From a virus, in the IMG/VR virus record IMGVR_UViG_3300028812_000007, positions 1 to 44,071 of that record: DNA of 44,071 nucleotides; one strand, 5' to 3'. A model generated the notes under the pieces. The model was not told the origin of the DNA. It saw only the letters and a program-made list of their open reading frames with translations, and ran no database searches. The translations under genes were made by a program, and so were the position numbers. Below, in pieces: positions 28,020 through 35,834 of the stretch; the stretch's first letter is position 1, and the number at the start of each line of letters is the position of its first letter.

Positions 28020-30355
28020 TAGTAGTCTCCCAGAGCGCCATAGTCAGGCGACAAGCTTTCGTCACCCTTTGGCATTTGCATGCCGCGGTTTATCTGCACA
28101 CCTGAGAACAGCCCCTCAGCGTCAGCGCCAACCTTCGTGCCCCGCGGGGCGTTCACGTCAACGCGGATCGTTGCGTTGCCGGTAACACTCTGTGCGCCGC
28201 CGGTCTGCCCCTTCAGCGCGCGGCGGAACTCGTACTCGCCCACGCCTTGGTTGATAACCGGGCGGCCTTGATTGCCCCCCAGCAGATTGAAGCGGCCAGT
28301 GGCCGGGTCCACGTCCTTCACGATGCCGACATGGCTGCCGGTCGCGCCGGTAGGCGCGTAGCCGCCATAGCGGCTGCGGTTGCGAACAGCCACGTCACCC
28401 GGCTGCACATCGTGAGGCTCAACGCGCGTGCCGTACTTGCGCCAGTTGGAAGCGATGCCCGCACCCTTGGGCGGCTCACCACCTGAGGCGCGCACCACTG
28501 AAGCTGCGAATTGACCGCACCACGCGCCGGACTTCGGGTAGCCCTGCGAACTCATAAACGCCTGAAGCTCGCCGGTGGTAGCCCCGCGCGATAGCAGCGC
28601 CTCAGCCTGCTTCAGCACCTCGCTGGGCACACCAGCCCCGTCGCTGGCCAGCCCGCCCACCTTGCCGGCGTTGATGTTCGCCGTGCCCTCAGCGTGAGTG
28701 ATGCCGCCGAACACGCGCTTCGCCATGGCCGGGTCATTGGCTAGGTCAAGCGGCTCGTTAGGATCGACGCCCGCGCGCTTGGCAACGGTGGCGGCCCACG
28801 CCTCCTGATCGGTGGTCGTGTATTTGCGCGCCATCTGGTTGACCGATAGCCCGCTGTAGCTCTTTTGCAGCAGCGCTTGCGCCGCAGTGTCGCCCGTCTC
28901 CTGATCGGGGAAGATAGCAAATCCGCGGTCGTCAGCGCCGGTGGCACCCATGCTCTGAGCGAAGGGGCCATACTTGAGGTTGCCGCGGTTATTGTTGCGC
29001 ACGCCACGCGTCAGGCCGGTTGCCGCGGCGTTGGTGCTGTAGCCGCCCGTGCTCAGCGACGTGCGCTGAGGTCCGCTATCTGACGGCACATAGATGGCGC
29101 GCGGCCCGCCGGTGCTCACCAGACCGTCACCGCCACCACCGCCGCCAGTGTAGCTCTGAAGCCGCAGGTAGTCTAAGAAGCCCTTGCCAACCTCTTTGCC
29201 TATTTCAGGCGCGGCGTTCTTGATGCCTTGCTCAGCGCCGCGCTCAACCCCCTGCTCCATGCCGCGCGGGGTGGGCATGTCATAGCCACCCAACGGGGCG
29301 CGCTGAGGTGACGGCGATGGCGTAGGCACCACGCGGTCACCGAACCACTTCCACACGTCACCCCACGTGGCGCTAGGGCTGCCGGGCTTTTTGCTCTGAT
29401 CGTTCTGATCCTTCATTAGCCCGGTCACCAAGCCCGGCACCATCGACCAGTTCGGCATGCCGTTCTGGCCAATATCGAAGAACCAACGAACGCGACCGCT
29501 AACCGTATCCAGCCGCTCAGTGGCGGCGGTCAGCGCTTCAATGCCGGCCACCATAGGGCCGAACGTGAGGTTGGCCATCGACACCTTCAGGTTATCGATA
29601 GCACCGGACAGCTTGCCGACCTGAAGCGCGTACTTTGCCGCGGCCTCGGCGTCAGGCACCTTGACTTCGCCAAGCGCCTTCGTCAGTTCGCGCACCTGAT
29701 CTATGGTCATGCGCGCAAACTCAGGCGAACCGAACAAGAAGGTGGCCAGCGTGGCGCGGTCGTGTGGGTCCTTCAAGCGCTGTAGCGCTTCCATAGACCG
29801 CTCAAGCGCCTTGGTAGGATCGTTGGAAAGAATGTCCTCGCGAAGGTTGCGGTAGAAGCCCAGCGCTTGGTGCTTGGCGAAGAACTCCACCACCTCAGCG
29901 GACTGGCGCTTGATGCCGTACAGCCGCTCTGAGAACGTGCGCAGACCTTGCGTGGCCGCCTCAGGTGCTATGCCAAGCTGAGGCGCAAGGCGCTCAAACT
30001 GCCGGATCGTCTCCATGGCGAAGCCGGTTTCGCGGCTGGCAAAACGCAGGCCGAGCACGCCTTGCGAATACTCATTCAACGCGCGGCCGGCCAGCACCAG
30101 CGACCCAGCCACACCGACCACCGCCGCGCCCAACCCCAGCGTGGTGCCGGTCAGGCCGCGCATCGCGGGGCTCAGCACCCCGCCCACGTTGCCGCCTATC
30201 TGATCGATGACCGTGGATAGCTCACCGAAGTTCTTCTTCAGTTCGCGGCCGGCGGGTGAGCGCGCAATTTCCTCAAGCGAACGCTTGATGCCTTGTAGCG
30301 GGCCGGTGGCGTTATCGCGAACCCTTGCTTCAAGGTGCAGCGGTTGGCTCGCCAT
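28019..30355 (-). CDS. Tape measure protein with two C-terminal peptidoglycan-type domains
   Basis: A 778-residue protein. Residues 1-290 are alpha-helical with a hydrophobic stretch (TLGLGAAVVGVAGSLVLAGRAL), usual in tape measures that set tail length and are ejected with DNA. From about residue 450, GVRNNNRGNLKYGPF starts a domain like those that begin NNPGN/NNxGN in structural muramidases. Around 609-700 lies a CHAP/NlpC-like cysteine peptidase: SGAWCGQFAAS (Cys 613), GSHVGIV (His 675), LLGGNQG (Asn 695). Together they could open peptidoglycan during DNA entry (inference). A Pro-rich linker near 350 splits the halves. The ATG shares bases with the frameshift-frame stop. Confidence 0.88.
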   Translation of the reverse strand: MASQPLHLEARVRDNATGPLQGIKRSLEEIARSPAGRELKKNFGELSTVIDQIGGNVGGVLSPAMRGLTGTTLGLGAAVVGVAGSLVLAGRALNEYSQGVLGLRFASRETGFAMETIRQFERLAPQLGIAPEAATQGLRTFSERLYGIKRQSAEVVEFFAKHQALGFYRNLREDILSNDPTKALERSMEALQRLKDPHDRATLATFLFGSPEFARMTIDQVRELTKALGEVKVPDAEAAAKYALQVGKLSGAIDNLKVSMANLTFGPMVAGIEALTAATERLDTVSGRVRWFFDIGQNGMPNWSMVPGLVTGLMKDQNDQSKKPGSPSATWGDVWKWFGDRVVPTPSPSPQRAPLGGYDMPTPRGMEQGVERGAEQGIKNAAPEIGKEVGKGFLDYLRLQSYTGGGGGGDGLVSTGGPRAIYVPSDSGPQRTSLSTGGYSTNAAATGLTRGVRNNNRGNLKYGPFAQSMGATGADDRGFAIFPDQETGDTAAQALLQKSYSGLSVNQMARKYTTTDQEAWAATVAKRAGVDPNEPLDLANDPAMAKRVFGGITHAEGTANINAGKVGGLASDGAGVPSEVLKQAEALLSRGATTGELQAFMSSQGYPKSGAWCGQFAASVVRASGGEPPKGAGIASNWRKYGTRVEPHDVQPGDVAVRNRSRYGGYAPTGATGSHVGIVKDVDPATGRFNLLGGNQGRPVINQGVGEYEFRRALKGQTGGAQSVTGNATIRVDVNAPRGTKVGADAEGLFSGVQINRGMQMPKGDESLSPDYGALGDY

Positions 30356-30857
30356 TAGTCCTCATCCTCTGCTAGCGCCTTCAGCAGCACCCCGGTCATA
30401 AGGCGGTGCATGGTCACCGCCCCCACCGGCTCTCGCAGGAATTGGCCGGGGTGCACACCGTAGAACTTGGCCAGCTTGTAGCACTCCAACAGAGGATCGG
30501 GGTTGTGCGCTACAGTTGGGCCATGTCCGGAATAAAAAAACTGGCAACACCCCACGCCACCGTATTCCAGTCTTTGGCGCTCAGCTTGTCCACCGTTGAG
30601 GTGGGCACGCTGCACAACGTGGCGATCATAGCGCGCATCTTCGGCGCGTCGAACGACACCTGAGGCGGCGTCATGTTGAAGTCGATAAGCACCGGGTTTC
30701 CGGCCCGCATAATGTCCATGCCGGTTGGCTCGCGTACCACCAACTCCTTGACCGCCTCACCGTGAGCGTCCACCGGCTTTGCCAGCTTGAACGTCAGCGG
30801 TTGCGCCTCTGCCGCTGCCGCCTCAGCAGGGGCGGCAGCCTTCGTGTTCTCGGCCAT
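30355..30857 (-). CDS. Tail assembly chaperone, -1 frameshift product
   Basis: A 167-residue fusion made by a -1 slip at 30540-30534. The first 108 residues are those of the short chaperone up to its FF, then the downstream frame reads YSGHGPTVAHNPDPLLECYKLA... to the stop at 30355. The downstream part has no plausible ATG of its own and fits the second half of Mu gp41/gp42. In contractile and siphovirus tails the short and long forms coat the tape measure and recruit tube subunits. Their stoichiometry is set by frameshift efficiency. The tape measure gene follows at once, as in the conserved order. Confidence 0.85.
30510..30857 (-). CDS. Tail assembly chaperone, short form (Mu gp41-like)
   Basis: A 115-residue protein with an Ala-rich start, then TFKLAKPVDAHGEAVKELVVREPTGMDIM and KMRAMIATLCSVP, the Mu gp41/TAC pattern. 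It is the zero-frame product and ends FFIPDMAQL. GGAG lies 6 bases before the ATG. It is encoded between the tail tube and tape measure genes. Confidence 0.88.
   Translation of the reverse strand: MAENTKAAAPAEAAAAEAQPLTFKLAKPVDAHGEAVKELVVREPTGMDIMRAGNPVLIDFNMTPPQVSFDAPKMRAMIATLCSVPTSTVDKLSAKDWNTVAWGVASFFIPDMAQL
30534..30540 (-). other. Programmed -1 frameshift slippery heptamer
   Basis: Seven consecutive T on the minus strand (plus-strand A at 30534-30540). In zero frame it reads AGT TTT TTT ATT, and slipping back one base gives TTT TTT TAT TCC, continuing into the open downstream frame. Homopolymeric X-XXY-YYZ sites allow efficient tandem re-pairing. Frameshifting between these genes is conserved in tailed phages. 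Confidence 0.85.
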
Positions 30858-30895
30858 CTGTCACTCCGTAAAGTTAGGGGCGTTGCTGGCCCCGG

Positions 30896-31258
30896 CTACG
30901 AAACCTCATCGCATGACACGCCTTCGAAGCGCACGCGCACCTGACCTTCGCGCGATTGCAACTCCAACGCATCCTTGCACCACGCCTCCCGCAGCACATA
31001 CACCTTGCCGTTCGCCAGTTCGGCAGTGACGGTGGCGTTGATGACCGCGGACACGTCATCCATCGACAGGCCCGGCACCAGCGACACGTCACCTTCGATG
31101 AAGGGCACGCGCGGCAATTCGCTGAAGCCGTGCACGTAGTCTTGGCCGGCGATGCCGGCGCGCTCGACGGCAGAGGGCGATACGGTGAAGTTGCCCTTGA
31201 GCGGGTACTGGTTTCCGTCAACCTTCAGAAACGCAACACCTGCAATGCGCGGAGCCAT
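30896..31258 (-). CDS. Tail tube protein (Mu gpM-like)
   Basis: A 120-residue protein, starting MAPRIAGVAFLKVDGNQYPLKG and containing SGFxELP-like GFSELPRVPFIEGDVSLVPG, as in Mu-type tube proteins. It forms stacked hexameric rings inside the sheath and guides DNA. GAGG is 5 bases upstream. In Mu it directly follows the sheath gene. Here the four-gene cassette intervenes. Confidence 0.87.
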   Translation of the reverse strand: MAPRIAGVAFLKVDGNQYPLKGNFTVSPSAVERAGIAGQDYVHGFSELPRVPFIEGDVSLVPGLSMDDVSAVINATVTAELANGKVYVLREAWCKDALELQSREGQVRVRFEGVSCDEVS

Positions 31259-31290
31259 GCTGACCTCTCCCGGGTTTCGCCCGGGCCGGG

Positions 31291-31935
31291 TCAGGCCGGG
31301 GCTAAGATCAAGTTGCGACGGTCAACGGCGCGCGCCGCGACCTTGTACGATGGGAGCATGTCTATCACGGCAGCTTCCGCGCTGTCATCCAGCACTTCCA
31401 CAAAGAGCACCGGGCGGTCGCGAGCCAGAAGCTTGCTAGCGCCGGCCAGCACCGCCAACTCATGGCGCTCAACGTCTATCTTGATCGCGCTAACCGGGTG
31501 GCTCACCAGCAGGCAATCCAGAGCCACCGTTTTCACGGTGATTTTGTTCGGCCCGCTCTTGCGCTTCAGGCTGGCACCGGCGGTGAACGGGGTGTTGGTG
31601 TAGCAAAGCTGTGCCTTCCCACAGGTGGCGTCAGCAGCGCCGCAGATTAACCTTAACCCAACGCCGTTGGCCTTGGCGTTCACCTCAATGCGCTCTTGCA
31701 TCAACGGCAAGGGCTCCACTACCAGCACCTCGGCCGCGCCGGCTTTGGCCGCGGCAATACCGAACAACCCACTGTAGCCGCCAACGTCGATGACCGCGCT
31801 GCCGGGGCGGCACGCCTCAACCCAGCGGGCCAGCGTGTCAGGCTCGAACGGGGTGCCGGTGGTGGTGATGTGGCGAACAATGCGGTCGCCTTCATCCACC
31901 AGTTCTACTGCCACGCTGCCAATCTCGATCTTCAT
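31291..31935 (-). CDS. FkbM-family SAM-dependent methyltransferase
   Basis: A 214-residue Rossmann-fold methyltransferase. SAM motif I is VIDVGGYSGLFGI (about residues 48-60), then VVEP (73-75) as the acidic loop. IKIDVERHELAVLAGA near residue 155 is the FkbM signature, and LFVEVLDD follows. FkbM enzymes O-methylate sugars or polyketides, and in phage and bacterial glycan clusters they cap sugars. Translation is coupled to the upstream glycosyltransferase by a four-base overlap. It is the last gene of the cassette inserted before the tube gene, and a methylated glycan is the likely product (inference). Confidence 0.85.
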   Translation of the reverse strand: MKIEIGSVAVELVDEGDRIVRHITTTGTPFEPDTLARWVEACRPGSAVIDVGGYSGLFGIAAAKAGAAEVLVVEPLPLMQERIEVNAKANGVGLRLICGAADATCGKAQLCYTNTPFTAGASLKRKSGPNKITVKTVALDCLLVSHPVSAIKIDVERHELAVLAGASKLLARDRPVLFVEVLDDSAEAAVIDMLPSYKVAARAVDRRNLILAPA

Positions 31936-32591
31936 TGCCACTGCTCCCTGACCCATGCCACGCCGCAGTTGTGCGGCTTATGGCTGCCGGCGAATATCAC
32001 CAGCGATGCCGATGCCGGCCGCACGCTGGTGAGGTGACGGTATCCCAGAAAGAACCCCGGCGGCATAAGCCGCTGTAGGATCGCGGCGTCAGGCACACAT
32101 TCTTCAATGACGCGCTGATCGCCATACCGACCGTGCTTTGCCATCCACACGCTATCGCACACCAGCACCGCCGCACGGTTAAAGGCGTCATCCCCGAAGC
32201 TTGGGTTAAGCACCATGACGCAAGAGCCATAACGGCACGGCCAGTTGAGGTTGCCGGCGGCGCGCGTGAAGTTCTCACAGATGGCGAAGTCAGCGCCTAC
32301 ATTTTGCAGCGGCGTCAGGTCACCGACCACCGCAGTGTCTAAGTCGATATAAACGATCCGGCGCGTCTGCCGCCACGTGTATTGCAGCAGTGCCAGCTTA
32401 GCCCACCAGCCCAGCAGGCCGCCCGGCACGGGGTGCATCTTCACGCCCTCAATCTGATCGGGCTGATCGGTGAAGCACGCAATATCGAATGAGCCCGGCG
32501 CGGCGTGCCGCCGTATGCCGTTGCGCAAGCGCTCAACGTACTCAGGCCCGTAACGGGTGCCTGAGCGCACGCATGCGAAGGTCACCTTCAT
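31932..32591 (-). CDS. GT-A glycosyltransferase (DxD) 2
   Basis: A 219-residue protein. Its start reads MKVTFACVRSGTRYGPEYVERL. The metal-binding DxD is at IVYIDLDTAVVGDL (Asp 83, Asp 85), preceded by GGLLGWWAKLALLQY, as in GT-A enzymes of the GT8/GT32-like group. The later SHKPHNCG is a typical final loop. It transfers a sugar from a nucleotide donor onto an unknown acceptor. The ATG overlaps the previous stop by four bases. No signal peptide or membrane helix is seen, so it is cytoplasmic. Confidence 0.83.
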   Translation of the reverse strand: MKVTFACVRSGTRYGPEYVERLRNGIRRHAAPGSFDIACFTDQPDQIEGVKMHPVPGGLLGWWAKLALLQYTWRQTRRIVYIDLDTAVVGDLTPLQNVGADFAICENFTRAAGNLNWPCRYGSCVMVLNPSFGDDAFNRAAVLVCDSVWMAKHGRYGDQRVIEECVPDAAILQRLMPPGFFLGYRHLTSVRPASASLVIFAGSHKPHNCGVAWVREQWQ

Positions 32592-33331
32592 ACCGCACCA
32601 GCCCACACATCGCGCGCCGCGCGCCACTCGTTGGCGTAGGCTACGTTTTCAAAGCCCGGCAGCCACGGCCCGCCATCGGTAAAGTGAACGATCGCCGGAT
32701 TGACGGTCGCCGGCGAGTGACCCACCAGCCAATTCCACTCCACCCCCAGCGCGCCTATAAGGCCGTCAGTGGGGGCGAGCCAATCAAACTGGTGCAGCGC
32801 TAGGCCGCGCCACGTGTTCACCACCTCAACAGTGAGCCCACCGCGCACGCCCGGGTGCTCGCAGTTAAAGACCATCATGCTTGACCAGTTCTTGCGCGCG
32901 TAGCCCGTCTGCGGCTGCCCATCCATCTTTTGATCGCTGGTAGGGCGGTGGTCATGCTTCACGCACCATACGGCAATATCGCGGTGCTCTGCCGCTTGCT
33001 CGAACAGCGGCCGCACGTCACGGCGCACCAGCATATCCGCATCAAGGAAGGCGGCGATGCCGTGGTAGCGCGTCAGCGCCGGCACCAGAAAGCGCGTCAG
33101 CGCAAACTCGGTGGCCATGGGCTTGCCGGATATTTCATCCATCAAGATGCCGGCAGCAGTGCGGTGAGTTGGCCGCGTGTAGAGCCCAGCGGTCACCAGC
33201 CGGTCCATCCTCAGCGCGTGCACCTGTAGGCTACCCCACCGGGCATGCCTCAACAGGGTGTGGCGCGCTACCGCGAACGCCTCAACCTCGCGCGGGTCAT
33301 ACCCGATAAAAACGTGCCACGGCCTCAGCAT
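32588..33331 (-). CDS. GT-A glycosyltransferase (DxD) 1
   Basis: A 247-residue protein beginning MLRPWHVFIGYDPREVEAF. It has ATEFALTRFLVPALTRYHG and AAFLDADMLVRRDV (DxD at Asp 97/Asp 99), then VVFNCEH and VEWNWLVGHS, typical of GT8-like glycosyltransferases. The last residues FTDGGPWLPG are typical of the family's end. It overlaps the upstream gene by 35 bases. With the adjacent enzymes it likely assembles a short glycan (inference). Acceptor and donor sugars cannot be read from sequence. Confidence 0.83.
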   Translation of the reverse strand: MLRPWHVFIGYDPREVEAFAVARHTLLRHARWGSLQVHALRMDRLVTAGLYTRPTHRTAAGILMDEISGKPMATEFALTRFLVPALTRYHGIAAFLDADMLVRRDVRPLFEQAAEHRDIAVWCVKHDHRPTSDQKMDGQPQTGYARKNWSSMMVFNCEHPGVRGGLTVEVVNTWRGLALHQFDWLAPTDGLIGALGVEWNWLVGHSPATVNPAIVHFTDGGPWLPGFENVAYANEWRAARDVWAGAV

Positions 33332-33944
33332 AGGTATCCGCCTTCTCGAAACAGTTGATCGCACTTTCGGGAAACGCATTGACCACGCGCACGCCGGCAG
33401 CCTTCAGCCGCGGCGCGATGACGTTGAACGCCGCCGCCCACGTGGCCCAATTTCCGTTGCTGTGCTTGCGGGGGCGAATGTAGTGCTGCTCGTTGTGGTG
33501 CACCGGGCCGTCCTTTTCCTCACCGCGGTAGTCGAAGCCCAGCAGTATGACGCCGCGCGGTGGACCCAGCGCGTACACCATGCCCAGCGAGCCGAACCCC
33601 GAAGATCCTCCGCTATACACCTCGCCCGGTGAGCGGGACAGCCCGACGCCCGGGTGGCGCTTCACAAAGCGAACGCACGCCGGCTTCTGGGCAATCATCG
33701 TGGCCGCGCCGGGCTCAGGCACCGCCCAATATACCGGCATGGTTACCTCGGCCGCGAGGCGCTCGCGCCATTCTTCATAGCGCGGCGTGTCCAGCCCGAA
33801 GCCGCACGCCGCCCACGGCAGATCGAATATGCTGCCCTTGACCGCCATCACGCGCACGTCATCGCGGCGCATCTGGTCGAAGTCGAAGCCGGCCAACGAA
33901 CGGCCGCCAGCAACGATGACAGCAATCTTATCTTGAAAGATCAT
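33297..33944 (-). CDS. DUF115-like / 'norphogenetic'-type glycan-modifying protein
   Basis: A 215-residue protein. KIAVIVAGGRSLAGFDF near the start is the Rossmann G-x-S-L motif. GGSSGFGSLGMVYALG and GVILLGFDY match the G-x-S/N-x-S-G...LLG(F/Y)D pattern of DUF115/MptE-like proteins. These are often found with phage glycosyltransferases and annotated as norphogenetic protein. The C-terminus (WATWAAAFNVIAPRLKAAGVRVVNAFPESAIN) also fits. Function is unproven, and glycosyltransferase-like activity has been suggested for relatives. A longer in-frame start (GTG 34046, overlapping the sheath stop) would read through the terminator hairpin, but the ATG at 33944 has the better ribosome-binding site. 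Confidence 0.75.
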   Translation of the reverse strand: MIFQDKIAVIVAGGRSLAGFDFDQMRRDDVRVMAVKGSIFDLPWAACGFGLDTPRYEEWRERLAAEVTMPVYWAVPEPGAATMIAQKPACVRFVKRHPGVGLSRSPGEVYSGGSSGFGSLGMVYALGPPRGVILLGFDYRGEEKDGPVHHNEQHYIRPRKHSNGNWATWAAAFNVIAPRLKAAGVRVVNAFPESAINCFEKADTYAEAVARFYRV

Positions 33945-33960
33945 GGTGCGCTCCCGGCAA

Positions 33961-33994
33961 GAGAAAAGCCCGGCAGCACTCTGGCTGCCGGGCT
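33961..33994 (-). terminator. Rho-independent terminator after tail sheath
   Basis: Arms AGCCCGGCAG (33967-33976) and CTGCCGGGCT (33985-33994) form a perfect 10-bp stem with an 8-base loop, followed on the minus strand by TTTTCTC. It lies between the sheath gene and the glycan-modification cassette. Downstream tail genes thus rely on read-through or another promoter. A second hairpin (CGTGTCA/TGACACG, 33999-34020) sits just before it. Confidence 0.88.
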
Positions 33995-34042
33995 CCGTCG
34001 TGTCAATCCATGCTGACACGGCTTCAATAGGGGCTAGGCCCC

Positions 34043-35575
34043 TCACAGAATGCTGGTGTCCACGCCGCGGTTATACTGAAGGCGGAATTGGCCCAGCACC
34101 GCGAAGATACGCAGTTGGTTCACAAGGTCAGGCGGGTACAGCACCGACACGCGGTTCGGGTTATTGCTGTCACGCTCCACGATCAAGTTATCCTTGAACG
34201 CGGCGGCGTTCTCCACCAGCCCGTTGAACTCCGCGATACGATACTGAGCAATCAGTTCGGCCTTGATGATCTTGGGCGTCACGATTGCCTGACCCGGGCC
34301 GAAGCGCGTGCCGTCATCGGCCAGCTTGTGGCGCGGCCACTTGCTGGTGACCGCGTGCTGCAGGTCGCGGAAAAGACGCGCGAGGGTGGCCAGCGTGGTC
34401 ACCAGTTCGTAAGCGTCATCGCCCTGACCGTAGCTGTTGAGTTGGTACGTGGTGCTCTCACGCAGCAGCGCCACGTTGCCGTTCGGGTTGACGTTCGCCG
34501 TGGCCAGCCCGTTGCCGGCGAGGTTGTTCAACTCCGTTTTGCTGAAGCGCTGGTGCTTCGGTGCCGGCTTCAGGCTCAGCAGTTCGAGCGTCTGAAGCGG
34601 GCGGGCCGGGTCATTGAGCAACGCGCGCGCCGCCTTCGCGGTGTACGCCGCTGACCACTCCCACTTCGGTGACGGCGCTGCCGTCTCCATGGCAATCACG
34701 CTCAGCAGACCGCTGTTCTGGGTTGCGCCCCAGACCAGCAGGTTCGCATACGTGTCGCGGTAGGCCGAGAACAGGTGGCCGTAGGTCTGGCGCATCCAGC
34801 CCCAGCGGCCGGTATCGCTGAAGCCGTATTCGGTGTTCCAGTCCGACAGCGACGTGGTGTCGGTGAACGGCATGGCCACGAACTCGTATGGCTCATCGCC
34901 AAGGTTGGCGATTGCCGCCGCAAAGTCCGGTGCCGCCGTGCCGCCGGTGAGGAAGTTGCTGCCGCTGTACGCCAGCGCAATGCCGGCCGGCATACGCTCG
35001 CCGCCGTTCACGCCGAGGTAATTGTCCTGCATGCGGATATCGTTGCCGCTCTCACCCTTCCACTTGCAGGTCAGTGTGACCACCGCACCATCGGACGCCG
35101 CCGAAGCGGTCACCGGGAGCGTGGCCAGATCGTTGATGGCCGCCACCAGCGCTTGCGCCACCTCAACCGCGGTGTCATCCACGGCCACCGCCAACTCAAC
35201 GCGCTGGCCGGCGATGTAGACGTACAGCGTGCCCGCCCCGGTCGCGGGGCCGGTCACAGTGATGGTGCCGCTCGCGGTCACGCCAGCGCCGGGCTCGGCC
35301 ACGGGCAGGCCATAGACTTCGTGGGCGAAGTTGTTCGCAAAGAACGCGGTGAACATGCGCGCCAGCATCGAGCCTTCACCGAACGCGTCGTCGGCCTGAG
35401 CCTGAGACGAGATTGCGATAGGCACGTCCACCGGCGCGCTGCCGGCTGCCAGCTTCACACCCACCAGCAGCGCCGGCAGGTTAGCCACGGGGAAGCCGGC
35501 CTTGCTGGGATCGACCTCAACCCATACGAGGGGCAAGCGCCAGTTCGCCGGGAAGTTTGAAAACGAGATAGGCAT
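34043..35575 (-). CDS. Tail sheath protein (Mu gpL-like)
   Basis: A 510-residue contractile sheath subunit. It starts MPISFSNFPANWRLPLVWVEVD. ANLPALLVGVKLAAGS and FGEGSMLARMFTAFFANN match Mu-type sheath proteins. ATPAGTGTLYVYIAGQ-like TGAGTLYVYIAGQRVELAV and TCKWKGESGND give the insertion domain. The C-terminal VSVLYPPDLVNQLRIFAV and FRLQYN are the conserved handle by which neighbouring rings lock together. AAGGAGG lies about 8 bases before the ATG. Presence of a sheath sets the myovirus morphology. Confidence 0.92.
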   Translation of the reverse strand: MPISFSNFPANWRLPLVWVEVDPSKAGFPVANLPALLVGVKLAAGSAPVDVPIAISSQAQADDAFGEGSMLARMFTAFFANNFAHEVYGLPVAEPGAGVTASGTITVTGPATGAGTLYVYIAGQRVELAVAVDDTAVEVAQALVAAINDLATLPVTASAASDGAVVTLTCKWKGESGNDIRMQDNYLGVNGGERMPAGIALAYSGSNFLTGGTAAPDFAAAIANLGDEPYEFVAMPFTDTTSLSDWNTEYGFSDTGRWGWMRQTYGHLFSAYRDTYANLLVWGATQNSGLLSVIAMETAAPSPKWEWSAAYTAKAARALLNDPARPLQTLELLSLKPAPKHQRFSKTELNNLAGNGLATANVNPNGNVALLRESTTYQLNSYGQGDDAYELVTTLATLARLFRDLQHAVTSKWPRHKLADDGTRFGPGQAIVTPKIIKAELIAQYRIAEFNGLVENAAAFKDNLIVERDSNNPNRVSVLYPPDLVNQLRIFAVLGQFRLQYNRGVDTSIL

Positions 35576-35598
35576 TGCTATCGCCCTCCTTCAGGGTT

Positions 35599-35832
35599 TC
35601 AGGCCAGCCGCGAACGGCTGCGACGAATACGCTTCTGAGGTGCCGACCCGGGCACTTCTCGCACCGGCTTCGCAGCCGGGTTTATGTCCGTAATAGCGCC
35701 ATCTTGCAAGCGGCGCATCGTAAATTGATCGCGTGGCCACAGCCCACCCTTGACGGGATCAGCCCGGCCGGCCGCCGGGTGCTTCAGGAGCTCAGCCGCC
35801 GGCACCGCCGGCCAGACCCTCAACGTCACCAT
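35599..35832 (-). CDS. DUF2635 small tail protein
   Basis: A 77-residue protein with a family pattern: LKHPAAGRADPVKGGLWPRDQFTMRRLQDGAI. In Mu-like phages a DUF2635 gene is always found directly before the sheath gene, and its role is unknown. GGAG is 7 bases upstream of the ATG. The C-terminus (KRIRRSRSRLA) is basic. Confidence 0.8.
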   Translation of the reverse strand: MVTLRVWPAVPAAELLKHPAAGRADPVKGGLWPRDQFTMRRLQDGAITDINPAAKPVREVPGSAPQKRIRRSRSRLA

Positions 35833-35834
35833 GT

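Noticed and set aside
31269-31285. CCCGGG/CCCGGG hairpin between FkbM and tube genes as a terminator
   Set aside because: Only six base pairs and no U-run in either direction.
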